A DNA stretch of 5,682 nt from Bryobacterales bacterium (GTDB taxonomy: Bacteria; Acidobacteriota; Terriglobia; Bryobacterales; Bryobacteraceae): contig DOZZ01000054.1 in the NCBI GenBank assembly GCA_003517725.1, positions 1-5,682 of the forward strand, written 5' to 3'. This document shows positions 1 to 5,682 of the stretch, piece by piece. Positions within the stretch are counted from its first letter, which is position 1. Each line of letters starts with the position of its first letter. The notes beneath the pieces were generated by a model, which had not been told where the DNA came from, searched no databases, and worked only from the letters and a program-made list of their open reading frames with translations. Made by a program: the position numbers and the translations under genes.

Positions 1-828
1 CCGTTCACGCGCGGGCCGGAGCGCAGCCGTACTTCGGAGAGCGTGATGCGCGAAGCGCGCGAACTGGCCGGCAAGGGTTACACCGACGTGCAATTGCTGG
101 GGCAGAACGTCAACAGCTACCGCGATCCGTCGGCGGCGGCCTGGGATTTCGCCACGCTGCTCGAACGCGTGGGCGAGATCGACGGCATACGCCGCGTGCG
201 CTTCACCACCTCGCATCCGCGCGATTTCGTAAAACCCATCATCGACGCCATCGACCGCAATCCGGTGTTGTGCAATCACGTGCATCTTCCCGTGCAGTCG
301 GGTTCGAGCCGCGTGCTGCAGTCGATGCAGCGGCTCTACACGCGCGACGAATATATGCGCCGCATCGAGTGGATGAAGAACGCCAAACGCCCGATCGCCA
401 TCACCACCGACATCATCGTGGGCTTCCCGGGCGAGACGGAAGCAGATTTCGAACAGACGTTGAGCTTGCTGGACGCAGTGCAGTACGACTCGTTGTTCAG
501 TTTTAAATATTCTCCGCGCCCCAACACCGCTGCTATTTTGCGCAACGACGCCATTGCGGATGAGGAGATCACGCGCCGCATCATGCAGGTGCAGGAGCGC
601 CAGCGCGCCATCCAGATGCGCAAGAACGGCGACGCCATCGGCAGCGTGGAAGAGGTGATGGTGGAAGGCCGGCATGCTTCGCAAGGCCAGTGGATCGGGC
701 GCACGGCGCAGAATCGCACGCTCAACTTCAGCGGGCTTGACACGGAAACTTTAATCGGCAAATATCTCTCCGTGCGGGTCACGCGAGCGGGCCCGAACTC
801 TTTAGTGGGCGAGGCGCTGATCGCCTGA
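1..828 (+). CDS. miaB: MiaB, tRNA-2-methylthio-N6-dimethylallyladenosine synthase (C-terminal part)
   Basis: A radical SAM methylthiotransferase that adds the 2-methylthio group to N6-isopentenyladenosine at position 37 of tRNAs reading UNN codons; cytosolic. The open frame runs from base 1, so the gene is cut at its 5' end. The 275 visible residues begin PFTRGPERSR, the segment that normally follows directly after the radical SAM CxxxCxxC cluster. Those cysteines and the N-terminal UPF0004 domain therefore lie outside the window. Visible motifs are LLGQNVNSY (residues 32-40), HLPVQSGS (95-102), IVGFPGETEADF (about 139-150) and FKYSPRPNT (about 158-166). The C-terminal ~60 residues form a TRAM RNA-binding domain ending in the typical RVTRAGPNSLVGE. 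Family members are about 440-480 residues, so roughly 170-200 are missing. The NVNSY and TRAM features favour MiaB over RimO or MtaB. The stop is TGA at 826-828, and the BFN-family gene follows in the same direction. Confidence 0.95.
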   Translation, partial: PFTRGPERSRTSESVMREARELAGKGYTDVQLLGQNVNSYRDPSAAAWDFATLLERVGEIDGIRRVRFTTSHPRDFVKPIIDAIDRNPVLCNHVHLPVQSGSSRVLQSMQRLYTRDEYMRRIEWMKNAKRPIAITTDIIVGFPGETEADFEQTLSLLDAVQYDSLFSFKYSPRPNTAAILRNDAIADEEITRRIMQVQERQRAIQMRKNGDAIGSVEEVMVEGRHASQGQWIGRTAQNRTLNFSGLDTETLIGKYLSVRVTRAGPNSLVGEALIA

Positions 829-855
829 ATCCGTTCGCGGAAGCGTGCTGTAATG

Positions 856-863
856 GGAAGGGG
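856..863 (+). promoter_or_regulatory. Ribosome binding site deciding the start of the BFN-family gene
   Basis: The purine run GGAAGGGG ends 7 bases before the ATG at 871, an ideal Shine-Dalgarno distance. It lies inside the open frame that would begin at the earlier ATG at 853, which has only a weak GGAAG at 839-843. This supports 871 as the true start. Confidence 0.6.
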
Positions 864-870
864 TGAGGCG

Positions 871-1356
871 ATGGAAGTCGAGATGAAAATCCGGGGCCTG
901 ATGATGGATCCGACCACGAACATGCCGATCGTCATCCTGAAAGATGTCTCGAGCAACACCGTGCTTCCAATCTGGGTGGGCATCTACGAGGCCAATGCGA
1001 TTGCGCTCGAGATCGAAAAAGTTTCGACGCCGCGTCCCATGACGCACGACCTGCTGAAGAGCGTATTGCTGGGCTTGCACACGGGCGTGCGCAAGGTCGT
1101 GGTGAGCGAACTGAAGGACGACACGTTCTACGCGCTGATCTGGCTGGAGCGTGAAGGCGAGATGATTTCAGTGGACTCGAGGCCGAGCGATGCGCTGGCG
1201 CTGGCCTTGCGCCTGGACTGCCCCATTTTCGTGGACGACATGGTGCTGAAGTCCTCGAAGCTGACCGCGACGGTATCGGATAAAGTCAACACCGACGAGC
1301 TGCGCCGCTGGCTCGAAAATCTGAACGACGAAGATATGGGCCGCTACAAGATGTAA
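871..1356 (+). CDS. Bifunctional nuclease (BFN / DUF151) family protein
   Basis: A 161-residue protein made almost entirely of the BFN (DUF151) domain. The start EVEMKIRGLMMDPTTNMPIV matches how the family usually begins. It is followed by VLPIWVGIYEANAIALEIE (residues 31-49), the RPMTHDLL segment (55-62), VDSRPSDALALALR (101-114) and the acidic tail ELRRWLENLNDEDM. Plant members have been reported as wound-induced nucleases acting on DNA and RNA. The role of bacterial members is largely unsettled, so the nuclease name is by family only. No UVR domain follows, unlike some longer relatives. An in-frame ATG at 853 would add MGRGEA. I prefer 871 because of the ribosome binding site at 856-863 and the family's usual N terminus. 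It lies 42 bases downstream of miaB with no visible terminator between them, so co-transcription is plausible. Confidence 0.9.
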   Translation: MEVEMKIRGLMMDPTTNMPIVILKDVSSNTVLPIWVGIYEANAIALEIEKVSTPRPMTHDLLKSVLLGLHTGVRKVVVSELKDDTFYALIWLEREGEMISVDSRPSDALALALRLDCPIFVDDMVLKSSKLTATVSDKVNTDELRRWLENLNDEDMGRYKM

Positions 1357-1371
1357 GGTGCTGTTCGGCAA

Positions 1372-1584
1372 TCGCAGGTCGCGCACCATCCTCCAGACTC
1401 GCCTTGGCTTGAATTGAACTGTTACCGCTGGACCTCGCTCTTCGCAGGGGTCGCCGCGTTGCAGGATGATCCACAACAAGCGGCACAGCCGATGCGCGAT
1501 GGCCCAGATTGCTTGTTTGTATCCGAGGCGTGGACTCGGCCGGCGAAAGACGATGTCAAAGATGCTGCCCTTGACCTTCGCCTT
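1372..1584 (-). pseudogene. C-terminal remnant of an IS110-family transposase
   Basis: This fills most of the 307-base gap 1357-1663. Read on the minus strand, about 71 codons give a peptide beginning KAKVKGSIFDIVFRR. It continues with GYKQAIWAIAHRLCRLLW (from 1524), then EERGPAV, and RRVWRMVRDLR ending near 1372. The pattern RLG.K.AI.A.AHRL...W.IL..G...EERG followed by a basic RMxRxLR tail is what I recognise from the C-terminal end of IS110/IS116/IS902-type transposases. There is no start codon, a TGA at 1585-1587 lies just upstream in frame, and the expected LGY-like ending is lost where it meets the end of the BFN-family gene. It is a decayed fragment, not a working element. The remaining bases 1585-1663 show no recognisable coding content. 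The IS110 assignment is from memory of the family, with no search. Confidence 0.5.
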
Positions 1585-1663
1585 TCAGTGGGCTGTCTGT
1601 GCGCCGGGATAAACCGGCAACTGGAAGACAGGTCAACGCATTTTGCGGCGACAGGAATTACTG

Positions 1664-2701
1664 CTAGCGCTGTACGCGGCCGCTGGCGTCGCCTTGCATC
1701 AGACTCTTGACCTCCGCCACGCTGAAGCGATTGAAGTCGCCTGGCAGCGAGTGTTTCAGGCAACTTGCCGCTACCGCGAACTCCAGGGCTTCGGCATGCG
1801 AGCCCAACGCCAGCAAACCGTAGATCAGGCCTCCGGCGAAGGCGTCGCCGCCGCCTACGCGATCCACTATGTGCGTGATCTCGTAGTGCCGGCTCACCAG
1901 AAAATCGCGACGATCGTGCAGACACGCCGACCAGCCGTTGTGCGAGGCGCTGCGCGATTCGCGCAGGGTAATCGCGATCATCTTGACGTGGGGATACTGC
2001 GCCAATACGCGCTCCGCCAGATCGCGGTACGCAGCGTGGCTCAGTTCGCCCGCATGAACATTGGAGTCGGCGGCAAGGCCCAAGGCTTTCTGACAATCCT
2101 CTTCATTGGCGATCAGGACGTCGCATTGCGGCGCCAGTTGCTGCATCACTTCGGGCGCGCTCTTGCCGTATTTCCAAAGGTTCTTGCGATAGTTCAAATC
2201 GCACGACACCGTGATGCCCAACTCGCGCGCCTTGGCCGTGGACTCCAGAGCCAACTCCGCGCAGCTCGCGCTGATGGCGGGCGTGATGCCCGTGATGTGG
2301 AACCATCCGGCGCCGGCGAGGATCGCGGACCAGTCGAAGTCGCCGGGCCGGGCTAGCGCGATGGCCGAATTTTCGCGGTCGTAGAGCACCTTCGAGGGAC
2401 GCTGGTTGGCGCCCGCTTCAACATAGTAGACGCCCAGGCGTCCCGCGCCGCGGCGGACGGAGCTGGTGTCGACGCCGAAGCGCCGCAGTTCGCCCAGCAT
2501 GGCGTCGGCGATGGCATTGTCTTTCGGCACGGCGGTGACGAAGGAGGCGGGCCAGCCATAGCCGGCCAGCGACACCGCGACGTTGGCTTCGCCGCCGCCG
2601 AAGGTCGCGACTAAACGCGGCGATTGCAGCAGACGTTCCAGATCGGGCGGAGCGAGACGCAGCATGATCTCGCCAAAGGTAACGACCGAGGGTGACGGCA
2701 C
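1664..2701 (-). CDS. kdgK: 2-keto-3-deoxygluconate kinase (PfkB/ribokinase family)
   Basis: A 345-residue sugar kinase expected to phosphorylate 2-keto-3-deoxygluconate with ATP to KDPG, feeding the lower Entner-Doudoroff route during breakdown of pectin, alginate or sugar acids; cytosolic. PfkB features in order are [14 protein letters not shown] (residues 6-19), the first signature [16 protein letters not shown] (34-49), [19 protein letters not shown] (93-111), [10 protein letters not shown] (167-176) and SASHNGWSA (251-259). The second signature [12 protein letters not shown] (280-291) carries the catalytic base Asp286. The [15 protein letters not shown] and DLNYRxxLW segments are typical of KDG kinases rather than ribokinase or fructokinase. 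The start is GTG at 2701, two bases after the stop of the Rid-like gene. I see no clear Shine-Dalgarno sequence, so translational coupling is likely. No KDPG aldolase or uronate gene is visible nearby, so substrate choice rests on sequence alone. Confidence 0.9.
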   Translation of the reverse strand: MPSPSVVTFGEIMLRLAPPDLERLLQSPRLVATFGGGEANVAVSLAGYGWPASFVTAVPKDNAIADAMLGELRRFGVDTSSVRRGAGRLGVYYVEAGANQRPSKVLYDRENSAIALARPGDFDWSAILAGAGWFHITGITPAISASCAELALESTAKARELGITVSCDLNYRKNLWKYGKSAPEVMQQLAPQCDVLIANEEDCQKALGLAADSNVHAGELSHAAYRDLAERVLAQYPHVKMIAITLRESRSASHNGWSACLHDRRDFLVSRHYEITHIVDRVGGGDAFAGGLIYGLLALGSHAEALEFAVAASCLKHSLPGDFNRFSVAEVKSLMQGDASGRVQR

Positions 2702-2703
2702 GC

Positions 2704-3741
2704 TTATTGATTTACCACGGCCACGGCTTCGGCCGCGAAGCTGCTGTCGATGCCTTGCAGCCCTTCAAACGGCACGCGCGTTACGCCGGGCAAATGCGCG
2801 GGATCGAAGAAGGGCGGCGCCACGCGCGCGATCTCTTCCGAGACCGAGGACGAGAGCGGGAAGAAGTTGATCAGCACGGCGCGCTTCAACGAAGAGCCAA
2901 AGGGCGATAGCAAGCGGTCGAGCCGCTGCAGGGCCAGCACGGCGTCGGCGTCCTGAAATCCGAACGCCAGTTGCGTGCCGGTGAAGACCAGGCGCGGCGC
3001 GGTGACGGCCGAGCCGCCGGGTCCTTCGCGCGTCAGACGGGCCACGGCTTCGCAACCGAAGCTGCTCTTCAATGGCTCGCGCTGGGTCTGGACTAAGTCC
3101 AGCGCGGCGTTAGGGAAGGCGCTGTTCATGAGGCCCGTGAGTGCCGCGGCGGTGTCGAGCGAGGTGGCGAAACAGGTGACGCGCAAGATATCGGTGTTGG
3201 CGCCCAGAGCCGTTTTCAAGCGCGCGATGGCCTCCTGAGCCAGAGGCTGCAAGGGTTGTAGGGGCCGGTCGAGTTCCACGGTTTGCGCCGGCACGAATAC
3301 CAGTCCGCCGGCGTTTACTTGATGTTTTGCCAGCGACACCGATTCCAGCACGACCTGCGCATTTTCAAGCGGCAGGCCGCCGGCCAACACGACGGTGACG
3401 GCGGGCAGGGGCTGTTTTTTCTCGGTGAAGAGCTCACTGACGATCGACGGGATGCGGCGCAAATCGCCCGAACCGGCCACGAAGGCCCTTATCTTGATGG
3501 TTTCGAGGCCGCTGTTTTGCCGCAGCAGCCCGCGCACGGCTTCGCGCGTCTGGGCCGAGAGCAATCCTTTATTAAGGAGCGGCGTGGTGCGGAAAACCAG
3601 GCGGCTGGTCTCGCCCATGACGGCGGCGGGGGGATCCTTAGGCAGCAGGAGTGCCTGGGTTTCCTCGTCTGGTTTCTTCTTTTTCGCCCAGGCCAGGCCC
3701 ACCAGCAGGGCCGCCAGAGCCAGGTAACCGGCCAAACGCAT
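2704..3741 (-). CDS. Exported protein with three tandem Rid (YjgF/YER057c/UK114)-like repeats
   Basis: A 345-residue protein with a signal peptide: MR, a hydrophobic stretch at about 3-18, and a likely signal peptidase I site AWA|K at 19/20, followed by a KKKK patch. The mature part reads as three degenerate Rid-like units, at about 46-137, 144-236 and 249-343. Unit 2 is clearest: LVFVPAQ, then [24 protein letters not shown], and a closing FGCEAVARL. Unit 3 closes with FAAEAVAVV and unit 1 with VVLESVSL. Active RidA enzymes hydrolyse 2-aminoacrylate-type imines released by PLP enzymes, using an arginine in a PAR(S/T) motif. By eye those positions are Val115, Ala212 and Val320 here, so ordinary imine deaminase activity is doubtful. 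Only a glutamate in the last strand is shared by all units (Glu133, Glu231, Glu338). Rid proteins form trimers, so one chain may build a pseudo-trimer. It is the first gene of a unit with kdgK and diverges from the pdxR-like gene. Function unknown; the fold assignment is by pattern. Confidence 0.7.
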   Translation of the reverse strand: MRLAGYLALAALLVGLAWAKKKKPDEETQALLLPKDPPAAVMGETSRLVFRTTPLLNKGLLSAQTREAVRGLLRQNSGLETIKIRAFVAGSGDLRRIPSIVSELFTEKKQPLPAVTVVLAGGLPLENAQVVLESVSLAKHQVNAGGLVFVPAQTVELDRPLQPLQPLAQEAIARLKTALGANTDILRVTCFATSLDTAAALTGLMNSAFPNAALDLVQTQREPLKSSFGCEAVARLTREGPGGSAVTAPRLVFTGTQLAFGFQDADAVLALQRLDRLLSPFGSSLKRAVLINFFPLSSSVSEEIARVAPPFFDPAHLPGVTRVPFEGLQGIDSSFAAEAVAVVNQ

Positions 3742-3750
3742 ACTGGCTTC

Positions 3751-3778
3751 AGTGTATCAGCCTACGCAGGTGGTCCAA
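3751..3778 (-). promoter_or_regulatory. Putative promoter of the Rid-like/kdgK unit
   Basis: On the minus strand an extended -10 element TGATACACT lies at 3759-3751 (hexamer TACACT at 3756-3751). A weak -35-like TTGGAC lies 16 bases upstream at 3778-3773. Transcription would begin near 3744, about three bases before the ATG at 3741, giving a nearly leaderless mRNA. This fits the absence of a Shine-Dalgarno sequence. Predicted from short motifs only. Confidence 0.35.
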
Positions 3779-3784
3779 TGTGGT
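3768..3784 (+). promoter_or_regulatory. Candidate PdxR operator: GTGGT direct repeat with 10-bp period
   Basis: Two copies of A-N-GTGGT lie at 3768-3774 and 3778-3784, exactly one helical turn apart, in the short divergent gap. MocR/PdxR regulators are known to bind direct repeats, and I recall GTGG-containing half-sites for the actinobacterial PdxR; that match is from memory. The repeat covers the -35-like element of the minus-strand promoter and touches the -10 of the plus-strand promoter, so bound regulator could affect both directions. No such repeat is seen in the 33 bases before pdxS. Confidence 0.35.
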
Positions 3785-3789
3785 ATGAT
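3781..3789 (+). promoter_or_regulatory. Putative extended -10 promoter of the pdxR-like/pdxS unit
   Basis: TGGTATGAT is an extended -10 element (TGn plus TATGAT, one mismatch to TATAAT) with no good -35, as is usual for this type. The predicted start of transcription, at 3796-3798, falls one to three bases before the ATG at 3799, implying a leaderless message. This agrees with the lack of a Shine-Dalgarno sequence before 3799. If the gene starts at 3778 instead, the element would be coding sequence. Confidence 0.4.
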
Positions 3790-3798
3790 CGGGCTCAA

Positions 3799-5262
3799 AT
3801 GGTGCTGCTACCACAGGTTGACCACGGCTCGGGTGAGCCACTGTATCGTCAACTATATGAGCATTTTAGGGACGCTATAGCGAGCGGCAAAATCGTGGCT
3901 GGGGAGCGGCTGCCAGCCACTCGGGAACTGGCTGGTACAATTGGCCTAAATCGCAATACAATTTCTGCTGCTTACGCGCAGTTGGAGGCGGAGGGCTTTA
4001 TCGTGACCCACACCGGGCGGGGCACCTTCGTGACGCCGCGCGCCGCCGCCCCGCACCAGAAGCTCGACTGGAACGCGTTTCTGGGGCAGCACACGGAGCG
4101 GCGGCCATCGGCCGTCCCGGTGCGCATTTCGTTCGCGCACTCGCGGCCCGCCGAAGAGCTGTTTCCGCTGCAGGCCTTTGCGGAATCGTGCGAGGAGGTT
4201 CTTCGCGGCGAAGACGTCAGCGCCATTCTGCAACTGGGCTCGCCGGGGGGGTATGAACCGCTGCGCCAGTTATTGCTCGAGCAGACGCGGCTGGAGGGCG
4301 CGGCCGGCGCGAGCGATGGCGTCATGATTTCGAGCGGCTGCCAACAGGCGCTGGACTTAGTCCGGCGCGTGTTAGTGCGGCCCGGCGATCGCGTCATTCT
4401 GGAAGACCCGATCTACCCCGGCGTACGCAACCTGCTGGCTGAGAGCAAGGCTGAACTGGTGGGCGTGCCCTTCAATCAGGATGGTCTTGACTTACACGCG
4501 TTCGAACGGGCGTTGCTGCGCGGGGCGCGCTTAGTGGTACTAACTCCGAATTTTCAAAATCCGACGGGACTTACGATGAGCCTCGAAGCGCGCCAGCACG
4601 TGATCCGTTTGGCGCGCGAGGCCGGCGCGGTGCTGGTGGAAAATGACAGCTACGGCCGTCTGCGTTACCAGGGCGAGGGTGTGCCGACACTCAAGCAGCT
4701 GGATCCGTTCGGCGACGTGATTTTGCTGCGGAGCTTTTCGAAGATGTCGTTTCCGGGGCTGCGCGTGGGCTGGATCAGCGCGCCGCTCCCGCTGATTGAA
4801 GCGCTGATCGACGCCAAACAGCGCACGGATCTGCACTCCGACCAGTTCTCGCAGGCCGTGATGCTGGCGTTCGTCGAAGCGGGCCGCATGCTGGAGCATC
4901 AGCGCACCGTGATCGAAGCCGGACGGCGGCGCCTGGCGGCGGCTTTGGCCGCGTGCCGCGAGCATCTGCCGGAAGAGTGCGAATTTACCGAGCCCGAGGG
5001 CGGCATGAATCTGTGGATCACGCTGCCCGAGCCGCTCGATGCCGGCGAGCTGCTGCCGCGCGCGCAACGCGAGGGCGTGGGGTATCTGCCGGGCAGCTTC
5101 TTCGGGGTGACGGCCGATCATCGGCGTAGTTTGCGATTAAGTTTCGCGGCGGTGGACACGGCCGATATTACGCGCGGCGTGGCGCTGCTGGGCAAAGTGT
5201 TTCGAGGCGAGCTGGCGGAACGCCGTTGGGGGCAGCGCGAGCCCTCGCCAGCTCTGGTGTGA
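3799..5262 (+). CDS. pdxR: MocR-type GntR/aminotransferase-fold regulator, probable PdxR
   Basis: A 487-residue MocR protein, probably a PLP-responsive regulator of pyridoxal phosphate synthesis. An N-terminal GntR winged helix-turn-helix (about residues 13-80) shows PLYRQLYEHFRDAIASGKI, GERLPATRELA, LNRNTISAAYAQLEAEGF and GRGTFV. After a linker comes a type I aminotransferase-like domain (about 110-470) with SSGCQQALDL (178-187), NFQNPTG (251-257), ENDSYGRLRY (281-290), the PLP-binding Lys315 in RSFSKMSFPGLRVGW, and the carboxylate-binding Arg446 in SLRLSF. PLP-contacting residues look intact. The next gene, 33 bases on, is pdxS, which points to PdxR rather than GabR or TauR types or a free aminotransferase. 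I chose 3799 because MocR proteins usually begin a few residues before the PLYRQ segment and a leaderless promoter fits it. An in-frame ATG at 3778 with AGGTGG four bases upstream would add MWYDRAQ. Confidence 0.9.
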   Translation: MVLLPQVDHGSGEPLYRQLYEHFRDAIASGKIVAGERLPATRELAGTIGLNRNTISAAYAQLEAEGFIVTHTGRGTFVTPRAAAPHQKLDWNAFLGQHTERRPSAVPVRISFAHSRPAEELFPLQAFAESCEEVLRGEDVSAILQLGSPGGYEPLRQLLLEQTRLEGAAGASDGVMISSGCQQALDLVRRVLVRPGDRVILEDPIYPGVRNLLAESKAELVGVPFNQDGLDLHAFERALLRGARLVVLTPNFQNPTGLTMSLEARQHVIRLAREAGAVLVENDSYGRLRYQGEGVPTLKQLDPFGDVILLRSFSKMSFPGLRVGWISAPLPLIEALIDAKQRTDLHSDQFSQAVMLAFVEAGRMLEHQRTVIEAGRRRLAAALAACREHLPEECEFTEPEGGMNLWITLPEPLDAGELLPRAQREGVGYLPGSFFGVTADHRRSLRLSFAAVDTADITRGVALLGKVFRGELAERRWGQREPSPALV

Positions 5263-5284
5263 ACGGGAACGACAACAAACAGTT

Positions 5285-5290
5285 AAGGAG
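5285..5290 (+). promoter_or_regulatory. Ribosome binding site of pdxS
   Basis: AAGGAG lies five bases before the ATG at 5296, a strong canonical site in a short A-rich leader. It contrasts with the three genes around it (Rid-like, kdgK, pdxR-like), whose chosen starts have no clear site. No promoter or terminator is visible between 5263 and 5284, which favours read-through from the regulator gene. Confidence 0.7.
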
Positions 5291-5295
5291 AGCCA

Positions 5296-5682
5296 ATGTT
5301 TTTAGATGAGCAGTTTCGACTGAAGTCCGGCCTGGCCGAAATGTTGAAGGGCGGCGTCATCATGGACGTCATCAATGCCGAGCAGGCCGTGATTGCCGAG
5401 CGCTCCGGCGCGGTGGCGGTGATGGCGCTCGAGCGCGTGCCGTCGGATATCCGCAAAGAGGGCGGCGTGGCGCGCATGTCGCCGATCCAAACCATTCGCG
5501 CCATCATGGACGCGGTCAGCATCCCGGTGATGGCCAAGGTGCGCATCGGTCACTTCACGGAAGCGCGCATTCTGGAAGTGCTGGGCGTGGACTACATCGA
5601 CGAGAGCGAAGTGCTGACGCCGGCCGACGACGAACATCATGTAGCCAAGCGCGACTTTAAGGTGCCGTTCGTGTGCGGCGCG
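5296..5682 (+). CDS. pdxS: PdxS, pyridoxal 5'-phosphate synthase synthase subunit (N-terminal part)
   Basis: The first 129 residues of the TIM-barrel subunit that makes PLP from ribose 5-phosphate, glyceraldehyde 3-phosphate and ammonia supplied by the glutaminase PdxT; cytosolic dodecamer. The gene runs off the right edge; full proteins are about 290-300 residues. Nearly continuous family blocks are visible: [16 protein letters not shown] (16-31), [16 protein letters not shown] (38-53), [12 protein letters not shown] (75-86), [17 protein letters not shown] (97-113) and VPFVCG. Asp24 and the first catalytic lysine, Lys81, fall at the same numbers as in Bacillus subtilis PdxS. The second lysine (Lys149) lies past the edge. 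After GGVARM the usual ADP or SDP reads SPI. Start ATG has a good ribosome binding site at 5285-5290. It is likely co-transcribed with the pdxR-like gene; pdxT is expected downstream but not visible. Confidence 0.96.
   Translation, partial: MFLDEQFRLKSGLAEMLKGGVIMDVINAEQAVIAERSGAVAVMALERVPSDIRKEGGVARMSPIQTIRAIMDAVSIPVMAKVRIGHFTEARILEVLGVDYIDESEVLTPADDEHHVAKRDFKVPFVCGA

Noticed and set aside
336..983. Minus-strand open frame opposite miaB and the start of the BFN-family gene.
   Set aside because: It crosses the boundary of two well-supported plus-strand genes and looks like a reverse-complement shadow.
1357..1387. GGTGC ... GCACC pair just after the BFN-family stop codon, considered as a terminator hairpin.
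   Set aside because: Five base pairs around a 21-base loop with no T-run; too weak to call.
1603..1618. Inverted repeat GCCGG-N6-CCGGC, considered as a terminator between the convergent units.
   Set aside because: Only a 5-bp stem and no T-tract on either strand; such short GC palindromes are frequent in GC-rich DNA.
1414..1710. Plus-strand open frame across the 1357-1663 gap.
   Set aside because: No convincing start or ribosome binding site, no recognisable domain, and it overlaps the end of kdgK; the minus-strand transposase-like reading explains the gap better.
1643..2356. Long plus-strand open frame opposite the KDG kinase.
   Set aside because: It is a high-GC shadow of a clearly recognised kinase; its sequence is compositionally odd and matches nothing known to me.
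3283..3777. In-frame open extension upstream of the PdxR-like gene, giving a 659-residue frame.
   Set aside because: It lies antisense to the Rid-like gene, has no family similarity, and the GntR domain begins naturally at 3799.
4245..4251. Run of seven G in the PdxR-like gene, considered as a frameshift or phase-variation site.
   Set aside because: The reading frame and the family sequence continue correctly through it, and one short run in GC-rich DNA is unremarkable.
3799..5262. Reading the MocR gene as a plain metabolic aminotransferase such as 2-aminoadipate aminotransferase.
   Set aside because: A complete GntR DNA-binding domain is fused at the N terminus and pdxS is the next gene.

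Overview
This GC-rich, gene-dense bacterial window holds six protein-coding genes, two of them cut by the window edges. It also holds one short degraded transposase fragment. The style of the proteins (high GC, a MiaB with an FTRGPERSR segment, a DUF151/BFN nuclease-like protein, a secreted multi-repeat Rid-like protein) suggests Acidobacteriota, perhaps a Solibacter/Bryobacter-like lineage. That placement is an impression from protein style, not a demonstrated assignment.

Left part, plus strand: the C-terminal 275 residues of the tRNA methylthiotransferase MiaB (1-828) are followed after 42 bases by a BFN/DUF151-family protein (871-1356). The next ~307 bases (1357-1663) carry no intact gene. 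On the minus strand they contain what looks like the C-terminal tail of an IS110-family transposase (about 1372-1584).

Middle part, minus strand: a two-gene unit reads leftward from 3741. The first gene encodes an exported protein that I read as three tandem Rid (YjgF/YER057c/UK114) repeats. The second, two bases later and with a GTG start, is a PfkB-family 2-keto-3-deoxygluconate kinase. The close packing implies co-transcription and probably translational coupling.

Right part, plus strand: a MocR-type GntR/aminotransferase fusion regulator (3799-5262) is followed after 33 bases by pdxS (5296 to the window edge), which encodes the synthase subunit of the DXP-independent pyridoxal 5'-phosphate pathway. 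The neighbourhood makes the regulator a PdxR, so the unit is likely a PLP-sensing, self-controlled vitamin B6 operon. pdxT is expected just beyond the window.

The two units diverge from a gap of only 57 bases (3742-3798). In it I see an extended -10 element for each direction, both placed so that transcripts would be nearly leaderless, and a direct repeat GTGGT with a 10-bp period that is a candidate PdxR operator. The Rid-like gene may therefore be controlled together with PLP synthesis. This is biologically suggestive, because Rid proteins elsewhere remove reactive imines made by PLP enzymes. However, the three repeats here seem to lack the catalytic arginine of RidA. I found no RNA gene, CRISPR array or convincing intrinsic terminator.
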